From: Lumbricus rubellus
Taxonomy: Eukaryota > Annelida > Clitellata > Crassiclitellata > Lumbricidae
Direction of reading: 5' to 3'
NCBI GenBank assembly: GCA_945859605.1
Contig: OX243814.1
Location: 34,896,952 to 34,960,951, forward strand
Length of the DNA: 64,000 nucleotides
Shown here: in pieces, positions 1-13,839 of the stretch
Layout: each line of letters opens with the position of its first letter
Numbering within the stretch: position 1 is the first letter of the stretch
Program-made: the position numbers and the translations under genes
The notes under the pieces: generated by a model
What the model saw: the letters and a program-made list of their open reading frames with translations, nothing else
Databases searched by the model: none
What the model was told of the DNA's origin: nothing

Positions 1-3000
1 AACTGATGCCCATCGCGCTCGTGAATAAACTAGTGCCCATCGCGCTCGTGAAAAAACTAGTGCCCTTCGCGCTCGTGAATAAACTGAAGCCTATCGCGCT
101 CGTCGATAAACTAATGCCCTTCGCGCTCGTGAAAAAACTGATGCCCATCGCACTCGTGAATAAACCAATGCCCTTCGCGCTCGTGAATAAACTGATGCCC
201 TTCGCGCTCGTGAATAAACTAGTGCCCATCGCGCTCGTGAATAAACTGAAGCCCTTCGCGCTCGTCAATAAACTAGCGCCCGTCGGGATCGTGAATAAAC
301 TAGTGCCCATCGCGCTCGTGAATAAACTGATGCGCATCGCGCTCGTGAATAAACCAGTGCCCATCGCGCTCGTCAATAAACTAGTGCCCATCGCGCTCGT
401 GAATAAACTGATGCCCATCGCGCTCGTGAATAAACTGATGCCCATCGCGCTCGTGAATAAACTGAGGCCCATCGCCCTCGTCGATAAACTAATGCCCTTC
501 GCGCTCGTGCATGAACCATTGCCCATCGCGCTCGTGAATGAACTGATGCCCATCGCGCTCTTCAATAAACTGGTGCCCATCGCGCTCGTGAATAAACAAG
601 TGCCCTTTGCGCTCGTGAATAAACTAATGCCCATCGCGTTCATGAACAAACTAGTGCCCTTCGCGATCGTGAATAAACTAGTGCCCTTCGCGCTCGTGAA
701 TAAACTGAAGCCTATCGCGCTCGTCGATAAACTAATGACTTTCGCGCTCGTGAATAAACTGATGCCCGTGGCGCTCGTGAATAAACCAATGCCCTTCGCG
801 CTCGTGAATAAACTGATGCCCTTCGCGCTCGTGAATAAACTGATGCCTTTCGCGCTCGTGAAAAATTTGATGCCCATCGCGCTCGTGAATAAACTGAAGC
901 CCATCGCGCTCGTCAATAAACTAGCGCCCATCGCGCTCGTGAATAAACTAGTGCCCATCGCGCTCGTCAATAAACCAGTGCCCATCGCGCTCGTGAATAA
1001 ACTGATGCCCATCGCGCTCGTGAATAAACCAGTGCCGATCGCGCTCGTCAATAAACTAATGCCCATCGCGCTCGTCAATAAACCATTGCCCATCGCGCTC
1101 GTGAATAAACTGATGCCCATCGCGCTCGACAATAAACTAGTGCCCTTCGCGCTCGTGAATAAACCAGTGCCCATCGCGCACGTGAATAAACTGATGCCCA
1201 TCGCGCTCGTCAATAAACTGGTGCCCGTCGCGCTCGTGAATAAACTAGTGCCCATCGCGCTCGTGAATAAACCAATGCCTTTCGCGCTCGTGAATAAACT
1301 GATGCCCTTCGCGCTCGTGAATAAACTGATGCCCTTCGCGCTCGTAAATAAATTGAGGCCCATCGCCCTCGTCGATAAACTAATGCCCTTCGCGCTCGTG
1401 CATGAACCATTGCCCATCGCGCTCGTGAATGAACTGATGCCCATCGCGCTCTTCAATAAACTAGTGCCCATCGCGCTCGTGAATAAACTGAAGCCCTTCG
1501 CGCTCGTCAATAAACTAGCGCCCATCGCGCTCGTGAATAAACTAGTGCCCATCGCGCGCGTGAATAAACTGATGCGCATCGCGCTCGTGAATAAACTGAT
1601 GCCCATCGCGCTCGTGAATAAACCAGTGCCCATCGCGCTCGTCAATAAACTAGTGCCCATCGCGCTCGTGAATAAACTGATGCCCATCGCGCTCGTGAAT
1701 AAACTGATGCCCATCGCGCTCGTGAATAAACTGATGCCCATCGCGCTCGTCAATAAACTAGCGCCCGTCGGGATCGTGAATAAACTAGTGCCCATCGCGC
1801 TCGTGAATAAACTGATGCGCATCGCGCTCGTGAATAAACTGATGCCCATCGCGCTCGTGAATAAACCAGTGCCCATCGCGCTCGTCAATAAACTAGTGCC
1901 CATCGCGCTCGTGAATAAACTGATGCCCATCGCGCTCGTGAATAAACTGATGCCCATCGCGCTCGTGAATAAACTGAAGCCCATCGCCCTCGTCGATAAA
2001 CTAATGCCCTTCGCGCTCGTGCATGAACCATTGCCCATCGCGCTCGTGAATGAACTGATGCCCATCGCGCTCTTCAATAAACTGGTGCCCAACGCGCTCG
2101 TGAATAAACAAGTGCCCTTTGCGCTCGTGAATAAACTAATGCCCATCGCGTTCATGAACAAACTAGTGCCCTTCGCGATCGTGAATAAACTAGTGCCCAT
2201 CGCGCTCGTGAATAAACTGATGCCCACCGCGCTCGTGAATAAACTGAAGCCCATCGCCCTCGTCAATAAACTAATGCCCTTTGCGCTCGTGAATAAACCA
2301 GTGCCCTTCGCGCTCGTGAATAAACTGAAGCCTATCGCGCTCGTCGATAAACTAATGCCCTACGCGCTCGTGAAAAAACTGATGCCCATCGCGCTCGTGA
2401 ATAAACCAATGCCCTTCGCGCTCGTGAATAAACTGATGCCCATCGCGCTCGTGAATAAACTGATGCCCATCGCGCTCGTGAATAAACTGAAGCCCTTCGC
2501 GCTCGTCAATAAACTAGCGCCCGTCGGGATCGTGAATAAACTAGTGCCCATCGCGCTCGTGAATAAACTGATGCGCATCGCGCTCGTGAATAAACTGAAG
2601 CCCATCGCGCTCGTGAATAAACCAGTGCCCATCGCGCTCGTCAATAAACTAGTGCCCATCGCGCTCGTGAATAAACTGATGCCCATCGCGCTCGTGAATA
2701 AACTGATGCCCATCGCGCTCGTGAATAAACTGAAGCCCATCGCCCTCGTCGATAAACTAATGCTCTTCGCGATCGTGAATAAACCAGTGCCCATCGCGCT
2801 CGTGAATAAACTGATGCCCATCGCGATCTTCAATAAACTGGTGCCCTTCGCGCTCGTGAATAAACTAGGGCCCATCGCGCTCGTGAATAAACCAATGCCT
2901 TTCGCGCTCGTGAATAAACTCATGCCCTTCGCGCTCGTGAAGAAACTGATGCCCTTCGCGCTCGTGAATAAATTGATGCCCATCGCGCTCGTGAATAAAC

Positions 3001-6000
3001 TGAAGCCCATCGCGCTCGTCAATGAACTAGCGCCCGTCGGGCTCGTTAATAAACTGATGCCCATCGTGCTCGTCAATAAACTAGTGCCCATCGCGCTCGT
3101 CAATAAACTAATGCCCATCGCGCTCGTCAATAAACTGATGCCCATCGCGCTCGTGAATAAACTGATGCCCACCGCGCTCGTGAATAAACTGATGCACATC
3201 GCGCTTTTCAATAAACTGGTGCCCTTCGCGCTCGTGAATAAATTAGTGCCCATCGCGCTCGTGAATAAACTGATGCCCATCGCGCTCGTGAATAAACTAG
3301 TGCCCATCGCGCTCGTGAAAAAACTAGTGCCCTTCGCGCTCGTGAATAAACTGAAGCCTATCGCGCTCGTCGATAAACTAATGCCCTTCGCGCTCGTGAA
3401 AAAACTGATGCCCATCGCACTCGTGAATAAACCAATGCCCTTCGCGCTCGTGAATAAACTGATGCCCATCGCGCTCGTGAATAAACTAGTGCCCATCGCG
3501 CTCGTGAATAAACTGAAGCCCTTCGCGCTCGTCAATAAACTAGCGCCCGTCGGGATCGTGAATAAACTAGTGCCCATCGCGCTCGTGAATAAACTGATGC
3601 GCATCGCGCTCGTGAATAAACCAGTGCCCATCGCGCTCGTCAATAAACTAGTGCCCATCGCGCTCGTGAATAAACTGATGCCCAACGCGCTCGTGAATAA
3701 ACTGATGCCCATCGCGCTCGTGAATAAACTGAGGCCCATCGCCCTCGTCGATAAACTAATGCCCTTCGCGCTCGTGCATAAACCATTGCCCATCGCGCTC
3801 GTGAATGAACTGATGCCCATCGCGCTCTTCAATAAACTGGTGCCCATCGCGCTCGTGAATAAACAAGTGCCCTTTGCGCTCGTGAATAAACTAATGCCCA
3901 TCGCGTTCATGAACAAACTAGTGCCCTTCGCGATCGTGAATAAACTAGTGCCCTTCGCGCTCGTGAATAAACTGAAGCCTATCGCGCTCGTCGATAAACT
4001 AATGACTTTCGCGCTCGTGAAAAAACTGATGCCCGTGGCGCTCGTGAATAAACCAATGCCCTTCGCGCTCGTGAATAAACTGATGCCCTTCGCGCTCGTG
4101 AATAAACTGATGCCTTTCGCGCTCGTGAAAAATTTGATGCCCATCGCGCTCGTGAATAAACTGAAGCCCATCGCGCTCGTCAATAAACTAGCGCCCATCG
4201 CGCTCGTGAATAAACTAGTGCCCATCGCGCTCGTCAATAAACTAGTGCCCATCGCGCTCGTGAATAAACTGATGCCCATCGCGCTCGTGAATAAACCAGT
4301 GCCCATCGCGCTCGTCAATAAACTAATGCCCATCGCGCTCGTCAATAAACCATTGCCCATCGCGCTCGTGAATAAACTGATGCCCATCGCGCTCGACAAT
4401 AAACTAGTGCCCTTCGCGCTCGTGAATAAACCAGTGCCCATCGCGCACGTGAATAAACTGATGCCCATCGCGCTCTTCAATAAACTGGTGCCCGTCGCGC
4501 TCGTGAATAAACTAGTGCCCATCGCGCTCGTGAATAAACCAATGCCTTTCGCGCTCGTGAATAAACTGATGCCCTTCGCGCTCGTGAATAAACTGATGCC
4601 CTTCGCGCTCGTAAATAAATTGAGGCCCATCGCCCTCGTCGATAAACTAATGCCCTTCGCGCTCGTGCATGAACCATTGCCCATCGCGCTCGTGAATGAA
4701 CTGATGCCCATCGCGCTCTTCAATAAACTAGTGCCCATCGCGCTCGTGAATAAACTAGTGCCCTTCGCGCTCGTGAATAAACTAATGCCCATCGCGCTCG
4801 TGAATAAACTAGTGCCCTTCGCGCTCGTGAATAAACTGAAGCCTATCGCGCTCGTCGATAAACTAATGACTTTCGCGCTCGTGAATAAACTGATGCCCGT
4901 GGCGCTCGTGAATAAACCAATGCCCTTCGCGCTCGTGAATAAACTGATGCCCTTCGTGCTCGTGAATAAACTGATGCCCTTCGCGTTCGTGAATCAATTG
5001 ATGCCCATCGCGCTCGTGAATAAACTGAAGCCCATCGCGCTCGTCAAGAAACTAGCGCCCATCGCGCTTGTGAATAAACTAGTGCCCATCGCGCTCGTCA
5101 ATAAACTAGTGCCCATCGCGCTCGTGAATAAACTGATGCCCAACGCGCTCGTGAATAAACTGATGCCCATCGCGCTCGTGAATAAACCAGTGCCGATCGC
5201 GCTCGTGAATAAACTAGTGCCCATCGCGCTCGTCAATAAACTAATGCCCATCGCGCTCGTCAATAAACCATTGCCCATCGCGCTCGTGAATAAACTGATA
5301 CCCATCGCGCTCGACAAAAAACTAGTGCCCTTCGCGCTCGTGAATAAACCAGTGCCCATCGCGCTCGTGAATAAACTGATGCCCATCGCGCTCTTCAATA
5401 AACTGGTGCCCTTCGCGGTCGTGAATAAACTAGTGCCCATTGCGCTCGTGAATAAACCAATGCCCTTCGCGCTCGTGAATAAACTGATGCCCTTCGCGCT
5501 CGTGAATAAACTGATGCCCTTCGCGCTCGTGAATAAATTGAGACCCATTGCGCTCGTGAATAAACTGAAGCCCATCGCGCTCGTCAATAAACTAGCACCC
5601 GTCGGGCTCGTGAATAAACTAGTGCCCATCGCGCTCGTGAATAAACTGATGCGCCTTGCGCACGTGAATAAACTGATGCCCATAGCACTCGTGAAAAAAC
5701 CTGTGCCCATCGCGCTCGTCAATAAACTAGTGCCCTTCGCGCTCGTCAATAAACTAATGCCCATCGCGCTCGTCAATAAACTGATGCCTATCGCGCTCGT
5801 AAATAAACTGATGCCCACCGCGCTCATGAATAAACTGAGGCCCATCGCCCTCGTCAAAAAACTAATGCCCTTCGCGCTCGTGAATAAGCCAGTGCCCATC
5901 GCGCTCGTGAATAAACTGATGCCCATCGCGCTCTTCAATAAACTGGTGGCGTTCGCGCTCGTGAAAAAATTAGTGCCCATCGCGCTCTTCAATAAACTGG

Positions 6001-7074
6001 TGCCCTTCGCGCTCGTGAATAAACTAGTGCCCATCGCGCTCGTGAATAAACCAATGCCCTTCGCGCTCGTGAATAAACTCATGCCCTTCGCGCTCGTGAA
6101 GAAACTGATGCCCTTCGCGCTCGTGAATAAATTGATGCCCATCGCGCTCGTGAATAAACTGAAGCCCATCGCGCTCGTCAATAAACTAGCGCCCGTCGGG
6201 CTCGTGAATAAACTAGTGCCCATCGCGCTCGTGAATAAACTGATGCGCATCGCGCTCGTGAATAAACTGATGCCCATAGCACTCGTGAATAAACCAGTGC
6301 CCATCGCGCTCGTCAATAATGTAGTGCCCATCGCGCTCGTCAATAAACTAATGCCCTTCGCGCTCGTGAATAAACTGATGCCCATCGCGCTCGTGAATAA
6401 ACTGATGCCCACCGCGCTCGTGAACAAACTGAGGCCCATCGCCCTCGTCAATAAACTAATGCCCTTCGCGCTCGTGAATAAACCAGTGCCCATCGCGCTC
6501 GTGAATAAACTGATGCCCATCGCGCTCTTCAATAAACTGGTGCCCTTGGCGCTCGTGAATAAATTAGTGCCTATCGCGCTCGTGAATAAACTGATGCCCA
6601 TCGCGCTCGTGAATAAACTGATGCCCATCGCGATCTTCAATAAACTGGTGCCCTTCGCGCTCGTGAATAAACTAGGGCCCATCGCGCTCGTGAATAAACC
6701 AATGCCTTTCGCGCTCGTGAATAAACTCATGCCCTTCGCGCTCGTGAAGAAACTGATGCCCTTCGCGCTCGTGAATAAATTGATGCCCATCGCGCTCGTG
6801 AATAAACTGAAGCCCATCGCGCTCGTCAATGAACTAGCGCCCGTCGGGCTCGTGAATAAACTGATGCCCATCGTGCTCGTCAATAAACTAGTGCCCATCG
6901 CGCTCGTCAATAAACTAATGCCCATCGCGCTCGTCAATAAACTGATGCCCATCGCGCTCGTGAATAAACTGAAGCCCACCGCGCTCGTGAATAAACTGAT
7001 GCACATCGCGCTTTTCAATAAACTGGTGCCCTTCGCGCTCGTGAATAAATTAGTGCCCATCGCGCTCGTGAATA
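1..7074. repeat. Higher-order repeat block A, copy 1 (7,074-bp period)
   Basis: The order of variant units in this stretch recurs 7,074 bp (262 units) downstream. Markers: the GTGAAAAAACTAG unit at 48 recurs at 7122, and the one at 3315 recurs at 10389. The short antisense frame at 1210-1410 recurs at 8284-8484, and the one at 4477-4677 recurs at 11551-11751. Base 1 already matches base 7075, so the true left end is probably outside the window. No small indels are seen in this block. Confidence 0.9.
48..1465. repeat. 1.4-kb sub-block, first of four copies in block A
   Basis: This run of about 52 units recurs 3,267 bp (121 units) later at 3315-4732, and both recur in copy 2 of block A at 7122-8539 and 10389-11806. 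Spacings between successive copies are 3,267, 3,807 and 3,267 bp, so the 7,074-bp block arose after an older internal duplication. The four copies share the GTGAAAAAACTAG start marker and the CGCGCACGTG unit. They diverge after about 1465/4732, where copy 1 continues into the GTCGGGATC units and copy 2 does not. Confidence 0.8.
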
Positions 7075-10000
7075 AACTGATGCCCATCGCGCTCGTGAAT
7101 AAACTAGTGCCCATCGCGCTCGTGAAAAAACTAGTGCCCTTCGCGCTCGTGAATAAACTGAAGCCTATCGCGCTCGTCGATAAACTAATGCCCTTCGCGC
7201 TCGTGAAAAAACTGATGCCCATCGCACTCGTGAATAAACCAATGCCCTTCGCGCTCGTGAATAAACTGATGCCCTTCGCGCTCGTGAATAAACTAGTGCC
7301 CATCGCGCTCGTGAATAAACTGAAGCCCTTCGCGCTCGTCAATAAACTAGCGCCCGTCGGGATCGTGAATAAACTAGTGCCCATCGCGCTCGTGAATAAA
7401 CTAGTGCCCATCGCGCTCGTGAATAAACTAGTGCCCATCGCGCTCGTCAATAAACTAGTGCCCATCGCGCTCGTGAATAAACTGATGCCCATCGCGCTCG
7501 TGAATAAACTGATGCCCATCGCGCTCGTGAATAAACTGAGGCCCATCGCCCTCGTCGATAAACTAATGCCCTTCGCGCTCGTGCATGAACCATTGCCCAT
7601 CGCGCTCGTGAATGAACTGATGCCCATCGCGCTCTTCAATAAACTGGTGCCCATCGCGCTCGTGAATAAACAAGTGCCCTTTGCGCTCGTGAATAAACTA
7701 ATGCCCATCGCGTTCATGAACAAACTAGTGCCCTTCGCGATCGTGAATAAACTAGTGCCCTTCGCGCTCGTGAATAAACTGAAGCCTATCGCGCTCGTCG
7801 ATAAACTAATGACTTTCGCGCTCGTGAATAAACTGATGCCCGTGGCGCTCGTGAATAAACCAATGCCCTTCGCGCTCGTGAATAAACTGATGCCCTTCGC
7901 GCTCGTGAATAAACTGATGCCTTTCGCGCTCGTGAAAAATTTGATGCCCATCGCGCTCGTGAATAAACTGAAGCCCATCGCGCTCGTCAATAAACTAGCG
8001 CCCATCGCGCTCGTGAATAAACTAGTGCCCATCGCGCTCGTCAATAAACCAGTGCCCATCGCGCTCGTGAATAAACTGATGCCCATCGCGCTCGTGAATA
8101 AACCAGTGCCGATCGCGCTCGTGAATAAACTAATGCCCATCGCGCTCGTCAATAAACTAGTGCCCATCGCGCTCGTGAATAAACTGATGCCCATCGCGCT
8201 CGACAATAAACTGGTGCCCTTCGCGCTCGTGAATAAACCAGTGCCCATCGCGCACGTGAATAAACTGATGCCCATCGCGCTCTTCAATAAACTGGTGCCC
8301 GTCGCGCTCGTGAATAAACTAGTGCCCATCGCGCTCGTGAATAAACCAATGCCTTTCGCGCTCGTGAATAAACTGATGCCCTTCGCGCTCGTGAATAAAC
8401 TGATGCCCTTCGCGCTCGTAAATAAATTGAGGCCCATCGCCCTCGTCGATAAACTAATGCCCTTCGCGCTCGTGCATGAACCATTGCCCATCGCGCTCGT
8501 GAATGAACTGATGCCCATCGCGCTCTTCAATAAACTAGTGCCCATCGCGCTCGTGAATAAACTGAAGCCCTTCGCGCTCGTCAATAAACTAGCGCCCGTC
8601 GGGATCGTGAATAAACTAGTGCCCATCGCGCGCGTGAATAAACTGATGCGCATCGCGCTCGTGAATAAACTGATGCCCATCGCGCTCGTGAATAAACCAG
8701 TGCCCATCGCGCTCGTCAATAAACTAGTGCCCATCGCGCTCGTGAATAAACTGATGCCCATCGCGCTCGTGAATAAACTGATGCCCATCGCGCTCGTGAA
8801 TAAACTGAAGCCCATCGCGCTCGTCAATAAACTAGCGCCCGTCGGGATCGTGAATAAACTAGTGCCCATCGCGCTCGTGAATAAACTGATGCGCATCGCG
8901 CTCGTGAATAAACTGATGCCCATCGCGCTCGTGAATAAACCAGTGCCCATCGCGCTCGTCAATAAACTAGTGCCCATCGCGCTCGTGAATAAACTGATGC
9001 CCATCGCGCTCGTGAATAAACTAATGCCCATCGCGCTCGTGAATAAACTGAAGCCCATCGCCCTCGTCGATAAACTAATGCCCTTCGCGCTCGTGCATGA
9101 ACCATTGCCCATCGCGCTCGTGAATGAACTGATGCCCATCGCGCTCTTCAATAAACTGGTGCCCAACGCGCTCGTGAATAAACAAGTGCCCTTTGCGCTC
9201 GTGAATAAACTAATGCCCATCGCGTTCATGAACAAACTAGTGCCCTTCGCGATCGTGAATAAACTAGTGCCCATCGCGCTCGTGAATAAACTGATGCCCA
9301 CCGCGCTCGTGAATAAACTGAAGCCCATCGCCCTCGTCAATAAACTAATGCCCTTTGCGCTCGTGAATAAACCAGTGCCCTTCGCGCTCGTGAATAAACT
9401 GAAGCCTATCGCGCTCGTCGATAAACTAATGCCCTACGCGCTCGTGAAAAAACTGATGCCCATCGCGCTCGTGAATAAACCAATGCCCTTCGCGCTCGTG
9501 AATAAACTGATGCCCATCGCGCTCGTGAATAAACTGATGCCCATCGCGCTCGTGAATAAACTGAAGCCCTTCGCGCTCGTCAATAAACTAGCGCCCGTCG
9601 GGATCGTGAATAAACTAGTGCCCATCGCGCTCGTGAATAAACTGATGCGCATCGCGCTCGTGAATAAACTGAAGCCCATCGCGCTCGTGAATAAACCAGT
9701 GCCCATCGCGCTCGTCAATAAACTAGTGCCCATCGCGCTCGTGAATAAACTGATGCCCATCGCGCTCGTGAATAAACTGATGCCCATCGCGCTCGTGAAT
9801 AAACTGAAGCCCATCGCCCTCGTCGATAAACTAATGCTCTTCGCGCTCGTGAATAAACCAGTGCCCATCGCGCTCGTGAATAAACTGATGCCCATCGCGA
9901 TCTTCAATAAACTGGTGCCCTTCGCGCTCGTGAATAAACTAGGGCCCATCGCGCTCGTGAATAAACCAATGCCTTTCGCGCTCGTGAATAAACTCATGCC

Positions 10001-13000
10001 CTTCGCGCTCGTGAAGAAACTGATGCCCTTCGCGCTCGTGAATAAATTGATGCCCATCGCGCTCGTGAATAAACTGAAGCCCATCGCGCTCGTCAATGAA
10101 CTAGCGCCCGTCGGGCTCGTTAATAAACTGATGCCCATCGTGCTCGTCAATAAACTAGTGCCCATCGCGCTCGTCAATAAACTAATGCCCATCGCGCTCG
10201 TCAATAAACTGATGCCCATCGCGCTCGTGAATAAACTGAAGCCCACCGCGCTCGTGAATAAACTGATGCACATCGCGCTTTTCAATAAACTGGTGCCCTT
10301 CGCGCTCGTGAATAAATTAGTGCCCATCGCGCTCGTGAATAAACTGATGCCCATCGCGCTCGTGAATAAACTAGTGCCCATCGCGCTCGTGAAAAAACTA
10401 GTGCCCTTCGCGCTCGTGAATAAACTGAAGCCTATCGCGCTCGTCGATAAACTAATGCCCTTCGCGCTCGTGAAAAAACTGATGCCCATCGCACTCGTGA
10501 ATAAACCAATGCCCTTCGCGCTCGTGAATAAACTGATGCCCTTCGCGCTCGTGAATAAACTAGTGCCCATCGCGCTCGTGAATAAACTGAAGCCCTTCGC
10601 GCTCGTCAATAAACTAGCGCCCGTCGGGATCGTGAATAAACTAGTGCCCATCGCGCTCGTGAATAAACTGATGCGCATCGCGCTCGTGAATAAACCAGTG
10701 CCCATCGCGCTCGTCAATAAACTAGTGCCCATCGCGCTCGTGAATAAACTGATGCCCAACGCGCTCGTGAATAAACTGATGCCCATCGCGCTCGTGAATA
10801 AACTGAGGCCCATCGCCCTCGTCGATAAACTAATGCCCTTCGCGCTCGTGCATGAACCATTGCCCATCGCGCTCGTGAATGAACTGATGCCCATCGCGCT
10901 CTTCAATAAACTGGTGCCCATCGCGCTCGTGAATAAACAAGTGCCCTTTGCGCTCGTGAATAAACTAATGCCCATCGCGTTCATGAACAAACTAGTGCCC
11001 TTCGCGATCGTGAATAAACTAGTGCCCTTCGCGCTCGTGAATAAACTGAAGCCTATCGCGCTCGTCGATAAACTAATGACTTTCGCGCTCGTGAAAAAAC
11101 TGATGCCCGTGGCGCTCGTGAATAAACCAATGCCCTTCGCGCTCGTGAATAAACTGATGCCCTTCGCGCTCGTGAATAAACTGATGCCTTTCGCGCTCGT
11201 GAAAAATTTGATGCCCATCGCGCTCGTGAATAAACTGAAGCCCATCGCGCTCGTCAATAAACTAGCGCCCATCGCGCTCGTGAATAAACTAGTGCCCATC
11301 GCGCTCGTGAATAAACCAGTGCCCATCGCGCTCGTGAATAAACTGATGCCCTTCGCGCTCGTGAATAAACCAGTGCCGATCGCGCTCGTCAATAAACTAA
11401 TGCCCATCGCGCTCGTCAATAAACTATTGCCCATCGCGCTCGTGAATAAACTAATGCCCATCGCGCTCGACAATAAACTAGTGCCCATCGCGCTCGTGAA
11501 TAAACCAGTGCCCATCGCGCACGTGAATAAACTGATGCCCATCGCGCTCTTCAATAAACTGGTGCCCGTCGCGCTCGTGAATAAACTAGTGCCCATCGCG
11601 CTCGTGAATAAACCAATGCCTTTCGCGCTCGTGAATAAACTGATGCCCTTCGCGCTCGTGAATAAACTGATGCCCTTCGCGCTCGTAAATAAATTGAGGC
11701 CCATCGCCCTCGTCGATAAACTAATGCCCTTCGCGCTCGTGCATGAACCATTGCCCATCGCGCTCGTGAATGAACTGATGCCCATCGCGCTCTTCAATAA
11801 ACTAGTGCCCATCGCGCTCGTGAATAAACTAGTGCCCATCGCGCTCGTGAATAAACTAATGCCCATCGCGTTCATGAATAAACTAGTGCCCTTCGCGCTC
11901 GTGAATAAACTGAAGCCTATCGCGCTCGTCGATAAACTAATGACTTTCGCGCTCGTGAATAAACTGATGCCCGTGGCGCTCGTGAATAAACCAATGCCCT
12001 TCGCGCTCGTGAATAAACTGATGCCCTTCGTGCTCGTGAATAAACTGATGCCCTTCGCGTTCGTGAATCAATTGATGCCCATCGCGCTCGTGAATAAACT
12101 GAAGCCCATCGCGCTCGTCAAGAAACTAGCGCCCATCGCGCTTGTGAATAAACTAGTGCCCATCGCGCTCGTCAATAAACTAGTGCCCATCGCGCTCGTG
12201 AATAAACTGATGCCCAACGCGCTCGTGAATAAACTGATGCCCATCGCGCTCGTGGATAAACCAGTGCCGATCGCGCTCGTGAATAAACTAGTGCCCATCG
12301 CGCTCGTCAATAAACTAATGCCCATCGCGCTCGTCAATAAACCATTGCCCATCGCGCTCGTGAATAAACTGATACCCATCGCGCTCGACAAAAAACTAGT
12401 GCCCTTCGCGCTCGTGAATAAACCAGTGCCCATCGCGCTCGTGAATAAACTGATGCCCATCGCGCTCTTCAATAAACTGGTGCCCTTCGCGGTCGTGAAT
12501 AAACTAGTGCCCATTGCGCTCGTGAATAAACCAATGCCCTTCGCGCTCGTGAATAAACTGATGCCCTTCGCGCTCGTGAATAAACTGATGCCCTTCGCGC
12601 TCGTGAATAAATTGAGACCCATTGCGCTCGTGAATAAACTGAAGCCCATCGCGCTCGTCAATAAACTAGCACCCGTCGGGCTCGTGAATAAACTAGTGCC
12701 CATCGCGCTCGTGAATAAACTGATGCGCCTTGCGCACGTGAATAAACTGATGCCCATAGCACTCGTGAAAAAACCTGTGCCCATCGCGCTCGTCAATAAA
12801 CTAGTGCCCTTCGCGCTCGTCAATAAACTAATGCCCATCGCGCTCGTCAATAAACTGATGCCTATCGCGCTCGTAAATAAACTGATGCCCACCGCGCTCA
12901 TGAATAAACTGAGGCCCATCGCCCTCGTCAAAAAACTAATGCCCTTCGCGCTCGTGAATAAGCCAGTGCCCATCGCGCTCGTGAATAAACTGATGCCCAT

Positions 13001-13680
13001 CGCGCTCTTCAATAAACTGGTGGCGTTCGCGCTCGTGAAAAAATTAGTGCCCATCGCGCTCTTCAATAAACTGGTGCCCTTCGCGCTCGTGAATAAACTA
13101 GTGCCCATCGCGCTCGTGAATAAACCAATGCCCTTCGCGCTCGTGAATAAACTCATGCCCTTCGCGCTCGTGAAGAAACTGATGCCCTTCGCGCTCGTGA
13201 ATAAATTGATGCCCATCGCGCTCGTGAATAAACTGAAGCCCATCGCGCTCGTCAATAAACTAGCGCCCGTCGGGCTCGTGAATAAACTAGTGCCCATCGC
13301 GCTCGTGAATAAACTGATGCGCATCGCGCTCGTGAATAAACTGATGCCCATAGCACTCGTGAATAAACCAGTGCCCATCGCGCTCGTCAATAATGTAGTG
13401 CCCATCGCGCTCGTCAATAAACTAATGCCCTTCGCGCTCGTGAATAAACTGATGCCCATCGCGCTCGTGAATAAACTGATGCCCACCGCGCTCGTGAACA
13501 AACTGAGGCCCATCGCCCTCGTCAATAAACTAATGCCCTTCGCGCTCGTGAATAAACCAGTGCCCATCGCGCTCGTGAATAAACTGATGCCCATCGCGCT
13601 CTTCAATAAACTGGTGCCCTTGGCGCTCGTGAATAAATTAGTGCCTATCGCGCTCGTGAATAAACTGATGCCCATCGCGC
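7075..13680. repeat. Higher-order repeat block A, copy 2 (truncated, about 6.6 kb)
   Basis: This is the second copy of the 7,074-bp block, in the same order and orientation. It differs by scattered substitutions: for example, several units around 7,390-7,440 have a GTG start where copy 1 has other variants. The match stops near 13,680, where the sequence enters a run of plain units instead of the units seen at 6,606 onward in copy 1. The end coordinate is approximate (within about two units). Confidence 0.85.
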
Positions 13681-13839
13681 TCGTGAATAAACTAGTGCCC
13701 ATCGCGCTCGTGAATAAACCAGTGCCCATCGCGCTCGTGAATAAACTAGTGCCCATCGCGCTCGTGAATAAACTGATGCCCATCGCGCTCGTGAATAAAC
13801 TGATGCCCATCGCGCTCGTGAATAAACCAGTGCCCATCG

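Noticed and set aside
1210..1410. Arginine-rich 61-70-residue antisense proteins (ten or more near-identical frames)
   Set aside because: They are the third - strand frame of the same unit, ending where a GTC-type unit creates TGA. They recur at exactly the higher-order periods and have no independent signal.
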